64,000 nucleotides of DNA from Methanosarcina thermophila TM-1. Lineage in GTDB: Archaea; Halobacteriota; Methanosarcinia; Methanosarcinales; Methanosarcinaceae. The DNA lies in NCBI RefSeq assembly GCF_000969885.1, contig NZ_CP009501.1:2432908-2496907 (forward strand), read 5' to 3'. The notes beneath the pieces are model-generated. The model was given only the letters and a program-made list of their open reading frames with translations. It did not search any database and was not told the DNA's origin. Shown one piece after another: positions 46,320 to 56,807 of this stretch. The translations under genes and the position numbers were made by a program. Within the stretch, counting starts at the first letter, position 1, and each line of letters opens with the position of its first letter.

Positions 46320-46965
46320 GCAAGGACTTCCGGAGTATTTATTAATCTAAGTACTGATTTTAGATCTTGATCAGTTTAAGTATTGATTTTAGATATTGAT
46401 TATTTTAATTATTGATTTTAAATATTGATTAGTTTAGGTATTGTAGTTTAAGAATTGATTAGTTTAGTATTGATTAGTTTAAATATTGATTAGTTTAAGT
46501 ATTGATAGTTTAAATATTGATTAATCTCTGAGTGCGGAGTGACTCAAGATTTTTCTGTTTTATATATGGTTTCCTGTTTTCCGTCAGCAGGAGTACTTTT
46601 GTTTCAGACGAATTTGAGTATTCTCATTGATGAACGACCTTCTAACGCATAACTTCTTTGGGTGGTAAGAGGAAGAACAGGGACTTTAATTTGTTGGATA
46701 CCAGAATGGCGCACGGAATCCAATAAGATCTGGGTTTGAGGATTAAGGCAGAAAGATATATCACTGAGAAGAAACATAACCAGCAGGCATATTGATGGTA
46801 GGGGCAATAATTTTAGAAAAATTAATTAAGGCACGACCCATAAAAATAAAAAGTTCATTTTTAACATTATTTTGACCGACTATTTCAATTCACTGTTGTA
46901 GCAGCTTTCTTGCATACTATAGACAAGATGCTGAAAAAGAAAAATCTTCAAAGGTTCTGGAGTTT
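46320..46965. other. Repeat-rich intergenic region before the MoxR ATPase
   Basis: 646 bases. The first third is the TTGATTAGTTTAA repeat array. The rest is AT-rich without a convincing gene. A 67-codon minus-strand frame at 46604-46807 has no family features and no ribosome site. Confidence 0.6.
46341..46526. repeat. Degenerate TTGATTAGTTTAA tandem array
   Basis: About a dozen imperfect units of 13-20 bp, core (A)TTGATTAGTTTAAGT or TTGATTTTAGAT, run for about 185 bp. The unit length drifts, as in old slippage arrays. Confidence 0.8.
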
Positions 46966-48480
46966 ATGAGAGTTCTTGATTTAAAAAATACAATTCTTAA
47001 TATCAAACAGGAGTTTTCAGAATATTTTAAAGAACGAGATGCTGAAATCAATGGGTCTCTTCTTGCACTCCTTTCCGGTGAACATATCCTCTTACTGGGA
47101 CCTCCCGGGACTGCAAAGACCCTGCTTGCAAACAAAATCTGTGAAACCATTGAAGGGGGGAAATTTTTCCATTATCTTCTGACCCGTTTTTCGACGCCTG
47201 AAGAGGTGTTTGGACCGCTTTCCCTTAAGGCGCTTGAGAGGGACGAGTTCAGCAGGCGGATAGAGGGCTACCTTCCAACTGCCCATATAGCCCTGCTTGA
47301 TGAGATCTTCAAGGCAAACAGCTCCATCTTAAACAGTCTGCTGACTGTGCTAAACGAGAGGAAGTACCATAACGGCAAGGAACTTGTGGATGTGCCTCTT
47401 TTTTCCGTTTTCGGAGCTTCAAATGAGCTGCCTGAAGAAGATGAAAGCCTCGAAGCGCTTTACGACCGTTTTCTGTTCAGGTATAAGGTGGATTATATCC
47501 AGCATGAGGAGAACCTTGAAGATCTTATCTTTAAAAACACCGATGATTTCGTACCCCGTACAAAACTCAGTATAGAAGACATAAAGGAAGTCCAGAAACG
47601 TGCAAGAGATCTACCCGTTGACCCCGAGGTTCGGGCAATTATAAAGGCGCTCAGAAGAGAACTTAAGAACTCCAATATTTTTGTCTCAGATAGGCGCTGG
47701 AAGAAAATTGTGAATATTCTCAGGGTAGCCTCAGTGGTAAACGGGCATTCCAGTGTAAACCGGATGACAGCAGTCCTGCTACAGCACATGCTCTGGGATG
47801 TGCCTGAACAGAGGGAAGCGATCAGGAAGATCATTCTGGATAGAGTTGTGTCAGGGGGAACGGATACAGGCAAATTAAAACTTGATATTCTTGACCTGAA
47901 AAATTCCATCTACAACTGCCTGCAGCAGGAACTCCCAGATCTCGTAACCTGTAACAAATGCTATGAAGAAGACCGCAAGACAACAGGCGGCCTGAAAAGT
48001 TCAAGGTTTTCAGGAGTCAAGATCCAGAGAAACCTCACATTTGACAATGCTCTCGACCTGCTGAAGCATCATACCGAGTTTCCAACTCACACTTACAGCT
48101 TCGGGCTTGACTACAGCAACCTGAACGGTTCACTGAATTTCGAATCCCTGGCAGAGCAATTCCGCAGGAAATACGGATTTGAGTTTAAGATTAGCCTCGA
48201 TTACGGTGATAAGAAACTCTATGAGAAAGAGTACGAAAATCTGGAAGAGAAGGTGAACTATTTCAGAAGGCAGATCCAAGAAGAGGAAAAAGCACTTGAG
48301 GCCACATTAAGGGAAAACATCTGGGTCTCAGAGCAGGACAGCCAGGAAATTCTTATGAAATACCGATCGAAAAACACAGATATTTACGAGATTGTAAGCG
48401 CTTTGAACGAAATTAGGATTCTGCTGGAAAAGCCCAGGATATTTGATGTTGCGGTTGAAAAAGCAGGAGAAGTAGCCTGA
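46966..48480 (+). CDS. RavA-like MoxR-family AAA+ ATPase
   Basis: 504 residues. A MoxR AAA+ module holds the Walker A GPPGTAKT (residues 45-52), Walker B ALLDEIFKAN and the MoxR-type EVFGPLSLKAL insert. A C-terminal helical region of about 200 residues follows, with a charged coiled-coil-like part. Size and layout resemble E. coli RavA, which works with a VWA partner (ViaA) as a chaperone or remodelling machine. The VWA gene follows 97 nt on. A GGAG lies just before the ATG. Confidence 0.88.
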   Translation: MRVLDLKNTILNIKQEFSEYFKERDAEINGSLLALLSGEHILLLGPPGTAKTLLANKICETIEGGKFFHYLLTRFSTPEEVFGPLSLKALERDEFSRRIEGYLPTAHIALLDEIFKANSSILNSLLTVLNERKYHNGKELVDVPLFSVFGASNELPEEDESLEALYDRFLFRYKVDYIQHEENLEDLIFKNTDDFVPRTKLSIEDIKEVQKRARDLPVDPEVRAIIKALRRELKNSNIFVSDRRWKKIVNILRVASVVNGHSSVNRMTAVLLQHMLWDVPEQREAIRKIILDRVVSGGTDTGKLKLDILDLKNSIYNCLQQELPDLVTCNKCYEEDRKTTGGLKSSRFSGVKIQRNLTFDNALDLLKHHTEFPTHTYSFGLDYSNLNGSLNFESLAEQFRRKYGFEFKISLDYGDKKLYEKEYENLEEKVNYFRRQIQEEEKALEATLRENIWVSEQDSQEILMKYRSKNTDIYEIVSALNEIRILLEKPRIFDVAVEKAGEVA

Positions 48481-48577
48481 AATTGATAATTTTTTGAGAA
48501 ACAAAGATAACTGAAATAAAATCTCTAAAAGCTCATGAAAGTCTCTTAAGTAGGGAAATTTTTCGAAAAGGAGAAGT

Positions 48578-50344
48578 ATGCAGGAATTAAAAAATCGAAA
48601 GAAAGGTTTTGAAGGCATTTCCGGGCAAGGCTCATCTCTACCATTTAGCCATGCTTTTAATCCTTCCACAATATTAAATATTGAGCTAAGGGACGTTCTG
48701 GCAACTCCAAGAAGAATTCCGAGGCAAATTAGGGAAGAAATAGCTGAAATCCTTGTTTACGAGCTATTCTTAGAGGATGGATATAAGATAAAAGATGAAA
48801 AGCTCTTTATGAGCAAATTCGGAGCTTTTTATCCGATCCTTCTGGGTTTGAGAGATTTCAGGATCTGGAGCGAAATAAAAGCTCTTGCCGGGACTAATCC
48901 CCTGGCAGGTGTTTTTATCCTTAGAACCCTGCTTGAGGAACTTTTTACACTTCTAGATAATTATGGAGCAAAAGAATCAAAGTTTTCAAAAAAGTCTGCA
49001 AAAACGCTCGAAAGAGGTCTTAATGCTCTAAGAAACCTGATCGATGAAACCCTAACCATATGGGAAAGAAACAGAATAACAAATTCGGAGAATAATTTCC
49101 TGCTGCAAGAAAATCTGAATGTGCCCGCTCAGCAGGCAATTGAAAACGGAAAACCGGAGTACGCTTTTCAGCAGGAAAAATCTATCAAACAGGATAACTC
49201 CTTCAAACCGGAAAACTCCCTTGAAGAAGCGGAATACGAGATCAGAAAAGATCCATATCAAGAGGCTGGAAAAGCTTCAGGGTCAGAGAAACTCGCCTCA
49301 ATGACTCAGAAGTTCATGTCAACAGAAAAGGCAGGAGAGGCACTGGAGTCTGTTATAGAAGAGAGTGTGATTGCAAAGCTTGAAGAGCTTATTCCTGTTC
49401 TTGAAGACCATCTCGAAGTACTCGAGATTCTTTCAATGCTCTTTCCGGGCAGAGCCTGGGATCACTCCTTGAGGGCTCTTCACAGGGAATATTTCGGAAA
49501 CCTTGAGAAATATGCCTCATTTCTCAGGAAGAGTTCCGATCTTCACAAGATTCTTGAACAGGTAGGCAGGATAGAGCTTGAATACGGCTCAAAAAAGATG
49601 AATCTCTCACCGTACAGTAGAAGTGAGGTTCACTCGGTTACCTTTTCAGGTGATATCCGGACGCTGCTGCCGGCAGAAGCCGTAAAGCTGAGAAATCCTC
49701 TCCTGAGGCGTAAATTCTATGCTGATATGCTTGAAGGAAAACTCCTCACGTACCAGTTAAAAGGGGAAAACTGGAATTCAGATACTGCAGGAAAAAAGAG
49801 AAAAGGACCTGTGATCGCTCTGGTAGATACCTCGGCATCAATGCGGGGAATTTCCGAGCGTCTTGCAAAAGCCGTGCTTCTTGCAGTGACAAAAAGAATG
49901 CTGAAGGAAAATAGAGACGTTAAAGTAATCCTCTTTTCCTCGAAGTGGCAGACTGTTGAATTTGAACTTACAAATAAAAAGCGTATGGGCAAAGAGTTTT
50001 TGGAATTTCTAAAATTTACTTTCGGCGGCGGCACCGATTTCAATACTGCACTTCACGCAGGTCTCAGAACTATGAAGAAGGAAAAAGCCTTTGAGGGGGC
50101 TGATCTCCTTTTCATTACCGATGGAATTTCCGAACTTTCAGAAAGGCCACTTATCCGAGAATGGAATGAGATAAAAGCCGCAAGAAGAGCCCGGATATTT
50201 TCCCTGATAATCGGAAACTGCGATGCTGGTGGCTTGGAACAGGTTTCTGATTACACATATCTCGTAAAAAACTCCGAAAATTGGAATGTTGTAGAAAGCC
50301 CTGCAAGTTTTGTGAAAGCTATAAGTAAACCTTACAGGTTTTAA
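48578..50344 (+). CDS. ViaA-like VWA-domain protein, MoxR partner
   Basis: 588 residues. Residues 1-400 are helical and charged. A C-terminal VWA domain has the MIDAS metal site: DTSASM at about 416, Thr in GGGTDFNTA and Asp in FITDGISEL. This matches ViaA/CoxE-type partners of MoxR ATPases. The low-complexity Asn/Glu/Lys segment (about 165-230) is longer than in E. coli ViaA. It is convergent with the 243-residue unknown gene. Confidence 0.88.
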   Translation: MQELKNRKKGFEGISGQGSSLPFSHAFNPSTILNIELRDVLATPRRIPRQIREEIAEILVYELFLEDGYKIKDEKLFMSKFGAFYPILLGLRDFRIWSEIKALAGTNPLAGVFILRTLLEELFTLLDNYGAKESKFSKKSAKTLERGLNALRNLIDETLTIWERNRITNSENNFLLQENLNVPAQQAIENGKPEYAFQQEKSIKQDNSFKPENSLEEAEYEIRKDPYQEAGKASGSEKLASMTQKFMSTEKAGEALESVIEESVIAKLEELIPVLEDHLEVLEILSMLFPGRAWDHSLRALHREYFGNLEKYASFLRKSSDLHKILEQVGRIELEYGSKKMNLSPYSRSEVHSVTFSGDIRTLLPAEAVKLRNPLLRRKFYADMLEGKLLTYQLKGENWNSDTAGKKRKGPVIALVDTSASMRGISERLAKAVLLAVTKRMLKENRDVKVILFSSKWQTVEFELTNKKRMGKEFLEFLKFTFGGGTDFNTALHAGLRTMKKEKAFEGADLLFITDGISELSERPLIREWNEIKAARRARIFSLIIGNCDAGGLEQVSDYTYLVKNSENWNVVESPASFVKAISKPYRF

Positions 50345-50438
50345 TTCCTCTGAGTTTTAATTTCCTGAAAAATTAATTTCATAAGATATCGGATTCCAGA
50401 GTATTTTAGACATCCGTTCTTCATATTTTTGTTATGAT

Positions 50439-51170
50439 TCAGCGCCCTCGCTTGAAAATTTTCTGCAGACCTTCTGCGAAATCCTCCAGGTCTTTTCTTG
50501 CTGGGGTTTGATGCCTGGATATACTCGACATGACCGCAAAAGCTGCCCGTTTACTCCGGCTTGCTCCTTTGAGCAGTCCGATTTCAATCATAGCAATTAT
50601 CAGTTCGGAAATGATTTTGCGGTCTCTTGGACTCAGGTTATTCCATTTTTCATTGAACTTTTTTGAGGAATCCATTATTGATTCTTTACCGCAGGATGCT
50701 ATTGAAGAAGCCATTGAGGAAGCGGTTTTTGAGGCGCTTACTATGTGCTTCCTTCCGTAGGAAGCCATTTCCAGAAAAATTTTGAGAGCATCCTTTGAGA
50801 TTTCTTTTATTCTTGCTCTTTGATTTATAGGGATCTCCTCTCCCGACGCATCCCGGAAATTACTTTCAGAACCTCTGCTTTCCAGAATTTTACGGACTTC
50901 CTCAAAGATCTCTGAAATTTCCTCACGCGATATTGTTCTAAGGTACTCTATGAAATTTTTCAATGTTTCTGAATCAATTGATTCTGAACCCAGTTCCGAA
51001 GATGAATCCGGATTACGGGAAAAATCCTCATCTATCTCAACAAAATCAGCATCAATTATAGGGCTGGACCCAAAAGGAGATTCGTAGAATAAAGCCTTTC
51101 TGGATTCCGATTTCTTCCTTACTCTGAGACCTGCATCTGAAAGCCTGTCAAATACTTTCTCTTTAAGCAA
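50439..51170 (-). CDS. Hypothetical helical protein convergent with the MoxR-VWA pair
   Basis: 243 residues of no recognised family. The middle is Ser/Glu-rich and disordered-looking (SSELGSESIDSETL). The C-terminal half is helical (YGRKHIVSASKTASSMASSI; then KIISELIIAMIEIGLLKGAS) and basic at the end. There is no signal peptide. Its closeness to the MoxR-VWA pair is noted, but it lies on the other strand. Confidence 0.6.
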   Translation of the reverse strand: MLKEKVFDRLSDAGLRVRKKSESRKALFYESPFGSSPIIDADFVEIDEDFSRNPDSSSELGSESIDSETLKNFIEYLRTISREEISEIFEEVRKILESRGSESNFRDASGEEIPINQRARIKEISKDALKIFLEMASYGRKHIVSASKTASSMASSIASCGKESIMDSSKKFNEKWNNLSPRDRKIISELIIAMIEIGLLKGASRSKRAAFAVMSSISRHQTPARKDLEDFAEGLQKIFKRGR

Positions 51171-51591
51171 GAAAAACGCACTCCTTCATGAAAACAAATG
51201 ACTTCCTTCTTAAAACAAAAAATTTTGTTTGCTCGGAGTAATTCGTATTTCAAGTAACTTTAGTATCAACTCGCTGTTACATATATATTAATTTAATTAT
51301 CTCGATCTTAATCCAGTTGATTATTAGTTACTTATAAAAAGCTTAACTTTGAGACATGACACATTTTCTGCTCCTCATTTTACTAAAGTTTAAACTTCCA
51401 TATCTGGCAGACAAAGCTAAAATCAAGATAATAATTAACCAGATTTTAAAAAAATGTATTTTAAAGTATGGAAAATGAAAATAAAGCTTTTTAATCTCTT
51501 TATTTCTTAAGATAACTTCAAATCAATTCGTAGTTTAGGAAATTATTTTATAAGTTCCATGCCTTAGTAAATAATATGCGAGGTAAAAAAT
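51171..51591. other. Divergent AT-rich region
   Basis: 421 bases with no supportable gene, between the 243-residue unknown gene (minus) and the secreted protein (plus). AT-rich promoter DNA; no repeat of note. Confidence 0.55.
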
Positions 51592-52965
51592 ATGAGTATA
51601 CTGGATACTAAGGCATTAAAAGGAATAGTATGTGGGTTTCTTATTATAGCGGGGATTTCGATTGTTTGTGCAGGAGCAGGAAATGGAGATACTGCCGTGA
51701 CTGCAAAAGAAGACGTACAGCCAAAAGTCGGGGTAAGCATTGAATCATCTTCGATTTATATCGCGGATTATTTCCCCGAATTTGAAAAGATCAAGATTGA
51801 TCCGGCTTACAAATACCTGGAACTTGAACCCGGAGACAGTGATAACTTTACCGTAACTGTCGAGAACCGGGACAATAAGACAATTGAGTTAAAACCGGAC
51901 CTTATAATTACTCCTTATACTGAAAATTTCATGGATGAAAACTGGACGATTATAAGTCCCTCTGAGAAGACCCTGAAGCCTGGTGAAAAGCAAGAGTTTC
52001 AGGTAAAAGTTAGCATACCTGAAGACGCCTACCTTGGAAACTATGCTGCACTCATTGCTTTTACGGAAAAGGTGCCTGATAGGGATGTAGCTGGCTATTA
52101 TCCTAATTTCCCGGGCACGATGCAGCTGAATATACAGGTATGGGTCAGGCCTTCAGTCCAGATTCTTACACCTTATGTAAATGACCTTGTGGAAGCCGGG
52201 AAAACTTATACTTACGAAATAAAACTCAGAAATACAGGCGATAAAGACATTGCAATTTCTCCTGAGCTTACCAGAGAGGGAGGTATAATTTACGCTGAAG
52301 ACGTGGTTTCCTCTACAGGAATGCCGAAGCAGACTTTTGGAGATGATGCAATAAGTGTGGAAGCTCCTGAAAAAATAAAAGCCGGAGAGACAGCTGTCAT
52401 CGAACTTACACTTGCAATTCCGGCTGATGCAAAAGGCAGCTACAGCGGCAGTCTTGACCTAAATATTGACGACCCCGGGATTCGTGATTATGAGGAGCTT
52501 GTTTCCCTGAACTTCCGCATCCTGCCGGTTCCTGAAGAGCCTTATGAGAAAATTTTTGAAGCCGAAACCGATGGACCCATCACCCTGGAAATTAAAGCTT
52601 ATCAGTATGGGTACGGTCTTTATACAACCGGAGGAAACAGGGATCTCACGCCTTCCTTTAACGTGAGTCTGATTGACCCTTCAGGAAATGAGGTCACTCC
52701 TACCCTTGTTAACACAAAATACAGCGGCTCGATAAACATAGTGGATGACACATTTTCTCAGCCGCCGTATCCTATCCCATACATAGCCTCAAGAGCTGCA
52801 GGCGGTATGGAGACCTATAACCAGGGGAATTATCAGGGAGGAGCTACAACCTTTGTGAATACCTATTCTGCTCCCGGAGCTGCTGGAGAATGGACACTCT
52901 CAATCCTTCCCAGAAATACTGAGAATTTTGAGTATACAGTGACAATCGGAGCTGCTGAAGAATAA
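51592..52965 (+). CDS. Secreted COG1470-like protein with NEW3/CARDB-type modules
   Basis: 457 residues. A signal peptide (GIVCGFLIIAGISIVCAGA) leads to several Ig-like beta modules: LELEPGDSDNFTVTVENRDN, VEAGKTYTYEIKLRNTGDKD and IKAGETAVIELTLAIPAD. There is no C-terminal membrane anchor. Such modules usually fold on the cell surface. The function is unknown. It is isolated and followed by a repeat region. Confidence 0.78.
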   Translation: MSILDTKALKGIVCGFLIIAGISIVCAGAGNGDTAVTAKEDVQPKVGVSIESSSIYIADYFPEFEKIKIDPAYKYLELEPGDSDNFTVTVENRDNKTIELKPDLIITPYTENFMDENWTIISPSEKTLKPGEKQEFQVKVSIPEDAYLGNYAALIAFTEKVPDRDVAGYYPNFPGTMQLNIQVWVRPSVQILTPYVNDLVEAGKTYTYEIKLRNTGDKDIAISPELTREGGIIYAEDVVSSTGMPKQTFGDDAISVEAPEKIKAGETAVIELTLAIPADAKGSYSGSLDLNIDDPGIRDYEELVSLNFRILPVPEEPYEKIFEAETDGPITLEIKAYQYGYGLYTTGGNRDLTPSFNVSLIDPSGNEVTPTLVNTKYSGSINIVDDTFSQPPYPIPYIASRAAGGMETYNQGNYQGGATTFVNTYSAPGAAGEWTLSILPRNTENFEYTVTIGAAEE

Positions 52966-53595
52966 GCAGCTTCTTGCTTTTTTCTTTTAATTTCAGGCAC
53001 TATTGACAGGATAAGAATTCAGATTTCTATTTAATTCCTGAAAGCATGGAAGTCTCAAATGGTTTTAGGAGCTTTAATAATTTGAGAGCTCAGATCGATT
53101 GAAGATTCTAACAGTTTAGACTTTTGAGACTTTCTCAATCCTCTTTTTTTCTTAATCGTTTAATTATTCTTACTTTTTTACCGCATTTCTGTAATATATA
53201 GAAATATAGCTCAAGAGCAAATATACCTAGAGCCAGAATTCCTAGAGCCAGAGTAACTAGGGTCAGATAACTGAAGAAGCCAGAGTAACTAGAGCCAGAT
53301 AACTGAAGAAGCCAGAGTAACTGAAACCAGAGTAAAACTCAACAACTATTATACTGGTTAATATATAATTTGATTGGGGTACAATTTTCGGGATTCCGGA
53401 AAAAGTAGAATGTACAATGTCAGTGCAGGCATACTTATTCATATAATAAAGATAGTAAACCCGAAGGAATAAAATAGTCTGAGGATAAGATGAAGCTTTC
53501 ATACGATATAGAGAAAATCTATACTCTCAAAGGATAAAGAGAAATTTATAATATCATAATTTTAGTCCCATATTTTTGCTGGAGGTAAGAGATAT
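52966..53595. other. Repeat-bearing region upstream of aconitase
   Basis: 630 bases without a supportable gene. It contains the 32-bp tandem repeat at 53250. The last 100 bases must hold the aconitase promoter. Confidence 0.6.
53250..53335. repeat. 32-bp tandem repeat, about 2.5 copies
   Basis: Units at 53250-53281 and 53282-53313 differ at only two bases (AGAGTAACTAG(G/A)G...). A partial third copy follows, and partial AGAGCCAGA copies lie upstream from 53228. It lies about 280 bases before the aconitase gene. Confidence 0.85.
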
Positions 53596-56400
53596 ATGAG
53601 AGATGGTCCTGACCCGTATGGGGTAAGAGATACTATTGAAACAGCTGCCGGAAGCGCTAGGATCTACAGATTGGGCAAACTGGAAGAAAGGGGTTTTGAG
53701 GGAATTTCCCTGCTCCCTTACTCCATAAGGATACTGCTGGAATCCTTGCTCAGAAATGCGGACACTGAAAAGCGTTTAATAACCGCTGAGGATGTGGAGG
53801 CTCTTGCCCGCTGGAATCCTGAAAATGTAAGTGGTAAGGATATTCCGTTCATTCCGTCAAGGGTAATTATGCAGGACTTCACAGGCGTTCCGGCTGTAGT
53901 AGACCTGGCAGCACTCAGATCGGCAATGCAGCGTCTGGGAGGCGATCCTTCAAAAATAAACCCCGTTATTCCTGTTGATCTTGTCATTGACCATTCCATC
54001 CAGGTTGATTCTTATGGTACGGCTTATTCCCTTGAGGAAAATGAGAAAAAGGAGTTTGAGCGCAACACGGAACGTTATTCCTTCCTGCGCTGGGCACAGA
54101 AAGCCTTTGACAATTTCAGAGTTGTGCCTCCTGGAAGAGGAATCATCCATCAGGTCAATCTTGAATATCTGACCCCTCTTGTGCATCTTAAGGAGGAAAA
54201 TGGGGAGTTATCGGCATTTCCTGATACCCTTGTAGGGACAGACTCCCATACAACAATGATCAATGGGATTGGAGTACTCGGTTGGGGAGTCGGAGGCATA
54301 GAAGCAGAAGCTGTAATGCTCGGACAGCCTTATTATATGCCTGTACCCGAAGTAGTGGGCTTCAAACTCTACGGAAAGCCTGCACAGGGCGTCACTGCTA
54401 CCGATATTGTCCTGACAATCACAAAAATCTTGAGAAAAGAAGGAGTTGTCGGCAAATTCGTGGAATTTTACGGGCCAGGATTAAACTCACTGAGCCTTCC
54501 GGATAGGGCGACAATCTCCAATATGGCTCCGGAATATGGGGCAACCCTTGGATTTTTCCCGCCTGATGCCGAGACTCTCGACTACCTGAGAAGGACGGGC
54601 AGAAGTGAAGAACAGGTTGACCTTGTGAAAAAATATTTGGAAGCCCAGGACCTTCTTTACTCAGTTTACAAGCCAGAGCCTGTATACAGCCGCACCCTGG
54701 AACTTGATTTGAGCACTGTAAAGCCCTGCCTCGCAGGCCCGAAACGTCCACAGGATCAGCTCTTTTTTAACGAAGTACCTGAGAGCTTCCGTGAAATTAT
54801 GCGACAGACCTTCACCCGAAAGAAGGAATCAGGACTTGAACTCTCCAGAGACCCTGCTTACCAGCGCTGGATAGGAGAGGGAGGAACACCTGTAGGAGAA
54901 TCCGAGATTCCTGGCATAGAAGAGGAAATAGTAGAGTCCCCAGAGAATTCTTTCAGGGTAACACATGGTTCTGTAGTAATCGCAGCAATTACTTCCTGTA
55001 CCAATACCTCAAACCCTTCAGTTCTGATAGGAGCAGGGCTGCTCGCAAAAAAGGCTGTCGAAAGGGGACTGCGCGTAAAGCCTTTTGTAAAAACAAGCCT
55101 TTCCCCTGGCTCAAGAGTGGCTACGGAATATCTAAGAGCTGCATGCCTTTTGCCCTATCTTGAAGCCCTTGGTTTCCATCTGGTCGGTTACGGCTGTACA
55201 ACCTGTATAGGAAACAGCGGACCTTTACCTGAAAGCGTTGCTAGAGAAATTCAGGAAAATGATCTTACTGTTGCAGCCGTACTCAGTGGTAACCGAAACT
55301 TCGAAGGGCGGATTAATCCTCTTATAAGAGCGAACTACCTGGCATCTCCGCCTCTTGTTGTCGCTTATGCAATTGCAGGTACTGTGAATATCAACCTTGA
55401 GACTGATCCCCTTGCTTATGATCCCAATGGGCGTCCTGTTTATCTCAGGGATATCTGGCCTTCAGAGGAGGAGATCAGAGAGGTTGAAAAGAACAGTATC
55501 AAACCTTCAATGTTCGAAAAGGAGTATTCTGGTGTTCTGGAAGGTCCAAAGCTCTGGAGAGAACTGGAAGTTCCATCAGGGACCCTTTATGAATGGAATC
55601 CGATGTCCACATATATTCAGGAGCCTCCCTATTTTGTGGATTTCCCGCTTACTTCGCCTTCGCCAGAAGATATAAAGAACGCAAGGGTCCTCGCTCTTTT
55701 CGGAGACAGCATTACCACGGATCATATCTCACCTGCAGGAGACATTCCTGCAGATAGCCCAGCAGGCAGATACCTGATCTCCTGGGGTGTGAGCCCTGAA
55801 GATTTCAATTCCTATGGGTCTCGCAGAGGTAATCACGAGGTTATGATGCGCGGAACCTTTGGGAATATCCGGCTCAGGAATAAGCTCGTGGACAGGGAAG
55901 GAGGCTGGACTTTATATCATCCAAGGAAAGAGGACTTCCCGGAGGAAGCTTGCGGAGGAATCCCTATTTTTGAAGCAGCTATGCTTTATGCAGAAAATAA
56001 TATTCCTCTGATAGTTATTGCAGGAAAGGAATATGGAACAGGCAGTTCCAGAGACTGGGCAGCCAAAGGTACATTCCTGCTCGGGGTAAAAGCCGTTATT
56101 GCCGAATCTTTTGAGCGTATTCACAGAAGCAACCTTGTAGGCATGGGAGTCCTTCCGCTGCAGTTTAAAGAGGGCGAGAATGCCGAGACTCTGGGACTCA
56201 CAGGAAAGGAGAGCTATGATATCCTGGGCATTGAGTATCTGGAGCCTCACGGAGAGCTTACAATAAGGGCAAAAGACGAAAATGGACTAGAGACTCTGTT
56301 CCAGGTAATTGTGAGGCTGGATTCGGCTGTGGAGGTAGAATACTACAGGAACGGCGGGATTTTGCATAAGTTCCTGCGGGATTCGCTGAAGAAAAAATAA
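53596..56400 (+). CDS. acnA: Aconitate hydratase (AcnA-type)
   Basis: A 934-residue aconitase. It isomerises citrate to isocitrate via cis-aconitate. The 4Fe-4S Cys residues are visible: one at about 468 in TSCTNTSNPS and two at about 534 and 537 in GCTTCIGNSG. The active site GTDSHTTMINGIGVLGWGVGG and the domain-4 swivel GDSITTDHISPAG and YGTGSSRDWAAKG are intact. Together with the citrate synthase 400 nt on, it forms the oxidative start of the partial TCA route to 2-oxoglutarate. Confidence 0.96.
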   Translation: MRDGPDPYGVRDTIETAAGSARIYRLGKLEERGFEGISLLPYSIRILLESLLRNADTEKRLITAEDVEALARWNPENVSGKDIPFIPSRVIMQDFTGVPAVVDLAALRSAMQRLGGDPSKINPVIPVDLVIDHSIQVDSYGTAYSLEENEKKEFERNTERYSFLRWAQKAFDNFRVVPPGRGIIHQVNLEYLTPLVHLKEENGELSAFPDTLVGTDSHTTMINGIGVLGWGVGGIEAEAVMLGQPYYMPVPEVVGFKLYGKPAQGVTATDIVLTITKILRKEGVVGKFVEFYGPGLNSLSLPDRATISNMAPEYGATLGFFPPDAETLDYLRRTGRSEEQVDLVKKYLEAQDLLYSVYKPEPVYSRTLELDLSTVKPCLAGPKRPQDQLFFNEVPESFREIMRQTFTRKKESGLELSRDPAYQRWIGEGGTPVGESEIPGIEEEIVESPENSFRVTHGSVVIAAITSCTNTSNPSVLIGAGLLAKKAVERGLRVKPFVKTSLSPGSRVATEYLRAACLLPYLEALGFHLVGYGCTTCIGNSGPLPESVAREIQENDLTVAAVLSGNRNFEGRINPLIRANYLASPPLVVAYAIAGTVNINLETDPLAYDPNGRPVYLRDIWPSEEEIREVEKNSIKPSMFEKEYSGVLEGPKLWRELEVPSGTLYEWNPMSTYIQEPPYFVDFPLTSPSPEDIKNARVLALFGDSITTDHISPAGDIPADSPAGRYLISWGVSPEDFNSYGSRRGNHEVMMRGTFGNIRLRNKLVDREGGWTLYHPRKEDFPEEACGGIPIFEAAMLYAENNIPLIVIAGKEYGTGSSRDWAAKGTFLLGVKAVIAESFERIHRSNLVGMGVLPLQFKEGENAETLGLTGKESYDILGIEYLEPHGELTIRAKDENGLETLFQVIVRLDSAVEVEYYRNGGILHKFLRDSLKKK

Positions 56401-56807
56401 TACGCTGCAATACTAAAATTACACATGGAAAACTTTTTAAAAGGTTTCACAAGCTTTATACAAAGCTTTTTATTTTTTTGAAACCTTTTTTAGTAATAGG
56501 AAACAAAATTATTTTAATCATCTTACTTGTTTTGAGAAAGACAGTGTTCTGAAAATAATAGTTTTAAACTTAATATAACTACGAAATTTAGAGCAGCAGC
56601 TTATTTATGATGGAAAATAATTATAAAGCTCTTGAGATACAATTTCAACAAATTTAATATACTTATTCGATATAATAGGAATGCAGTGTCACCCTATTTT
56701 TGGGTCTTATAAGGCCCTTCGTGTTAGACTCTTCCACGTATAAGCAGAGGATTCCCCAAACTTCAAAGTTTTTTGAAAATCCTCTAGGCATAACTGTGAG
56801 GTAGAAA
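56401..56807. other. Gap between aconitase and citrate synthase
   Basis: 407 bases with no supportable gene. An AAAAGGTTTC...GAAACCTTTT hairpin at 56437-56492 with a T-rich loop follows aconitase and may end its transcript. The rest is AT-rich and probably holds the citrate synthase promoter. Confidence 0.55.

Noticed and set aside
46604-46807. 67-codon minus-strand frame before the MoxR gene
   Set aside because: There is no ribosome site and no family; composition looks like chance in AT-rich DNA.
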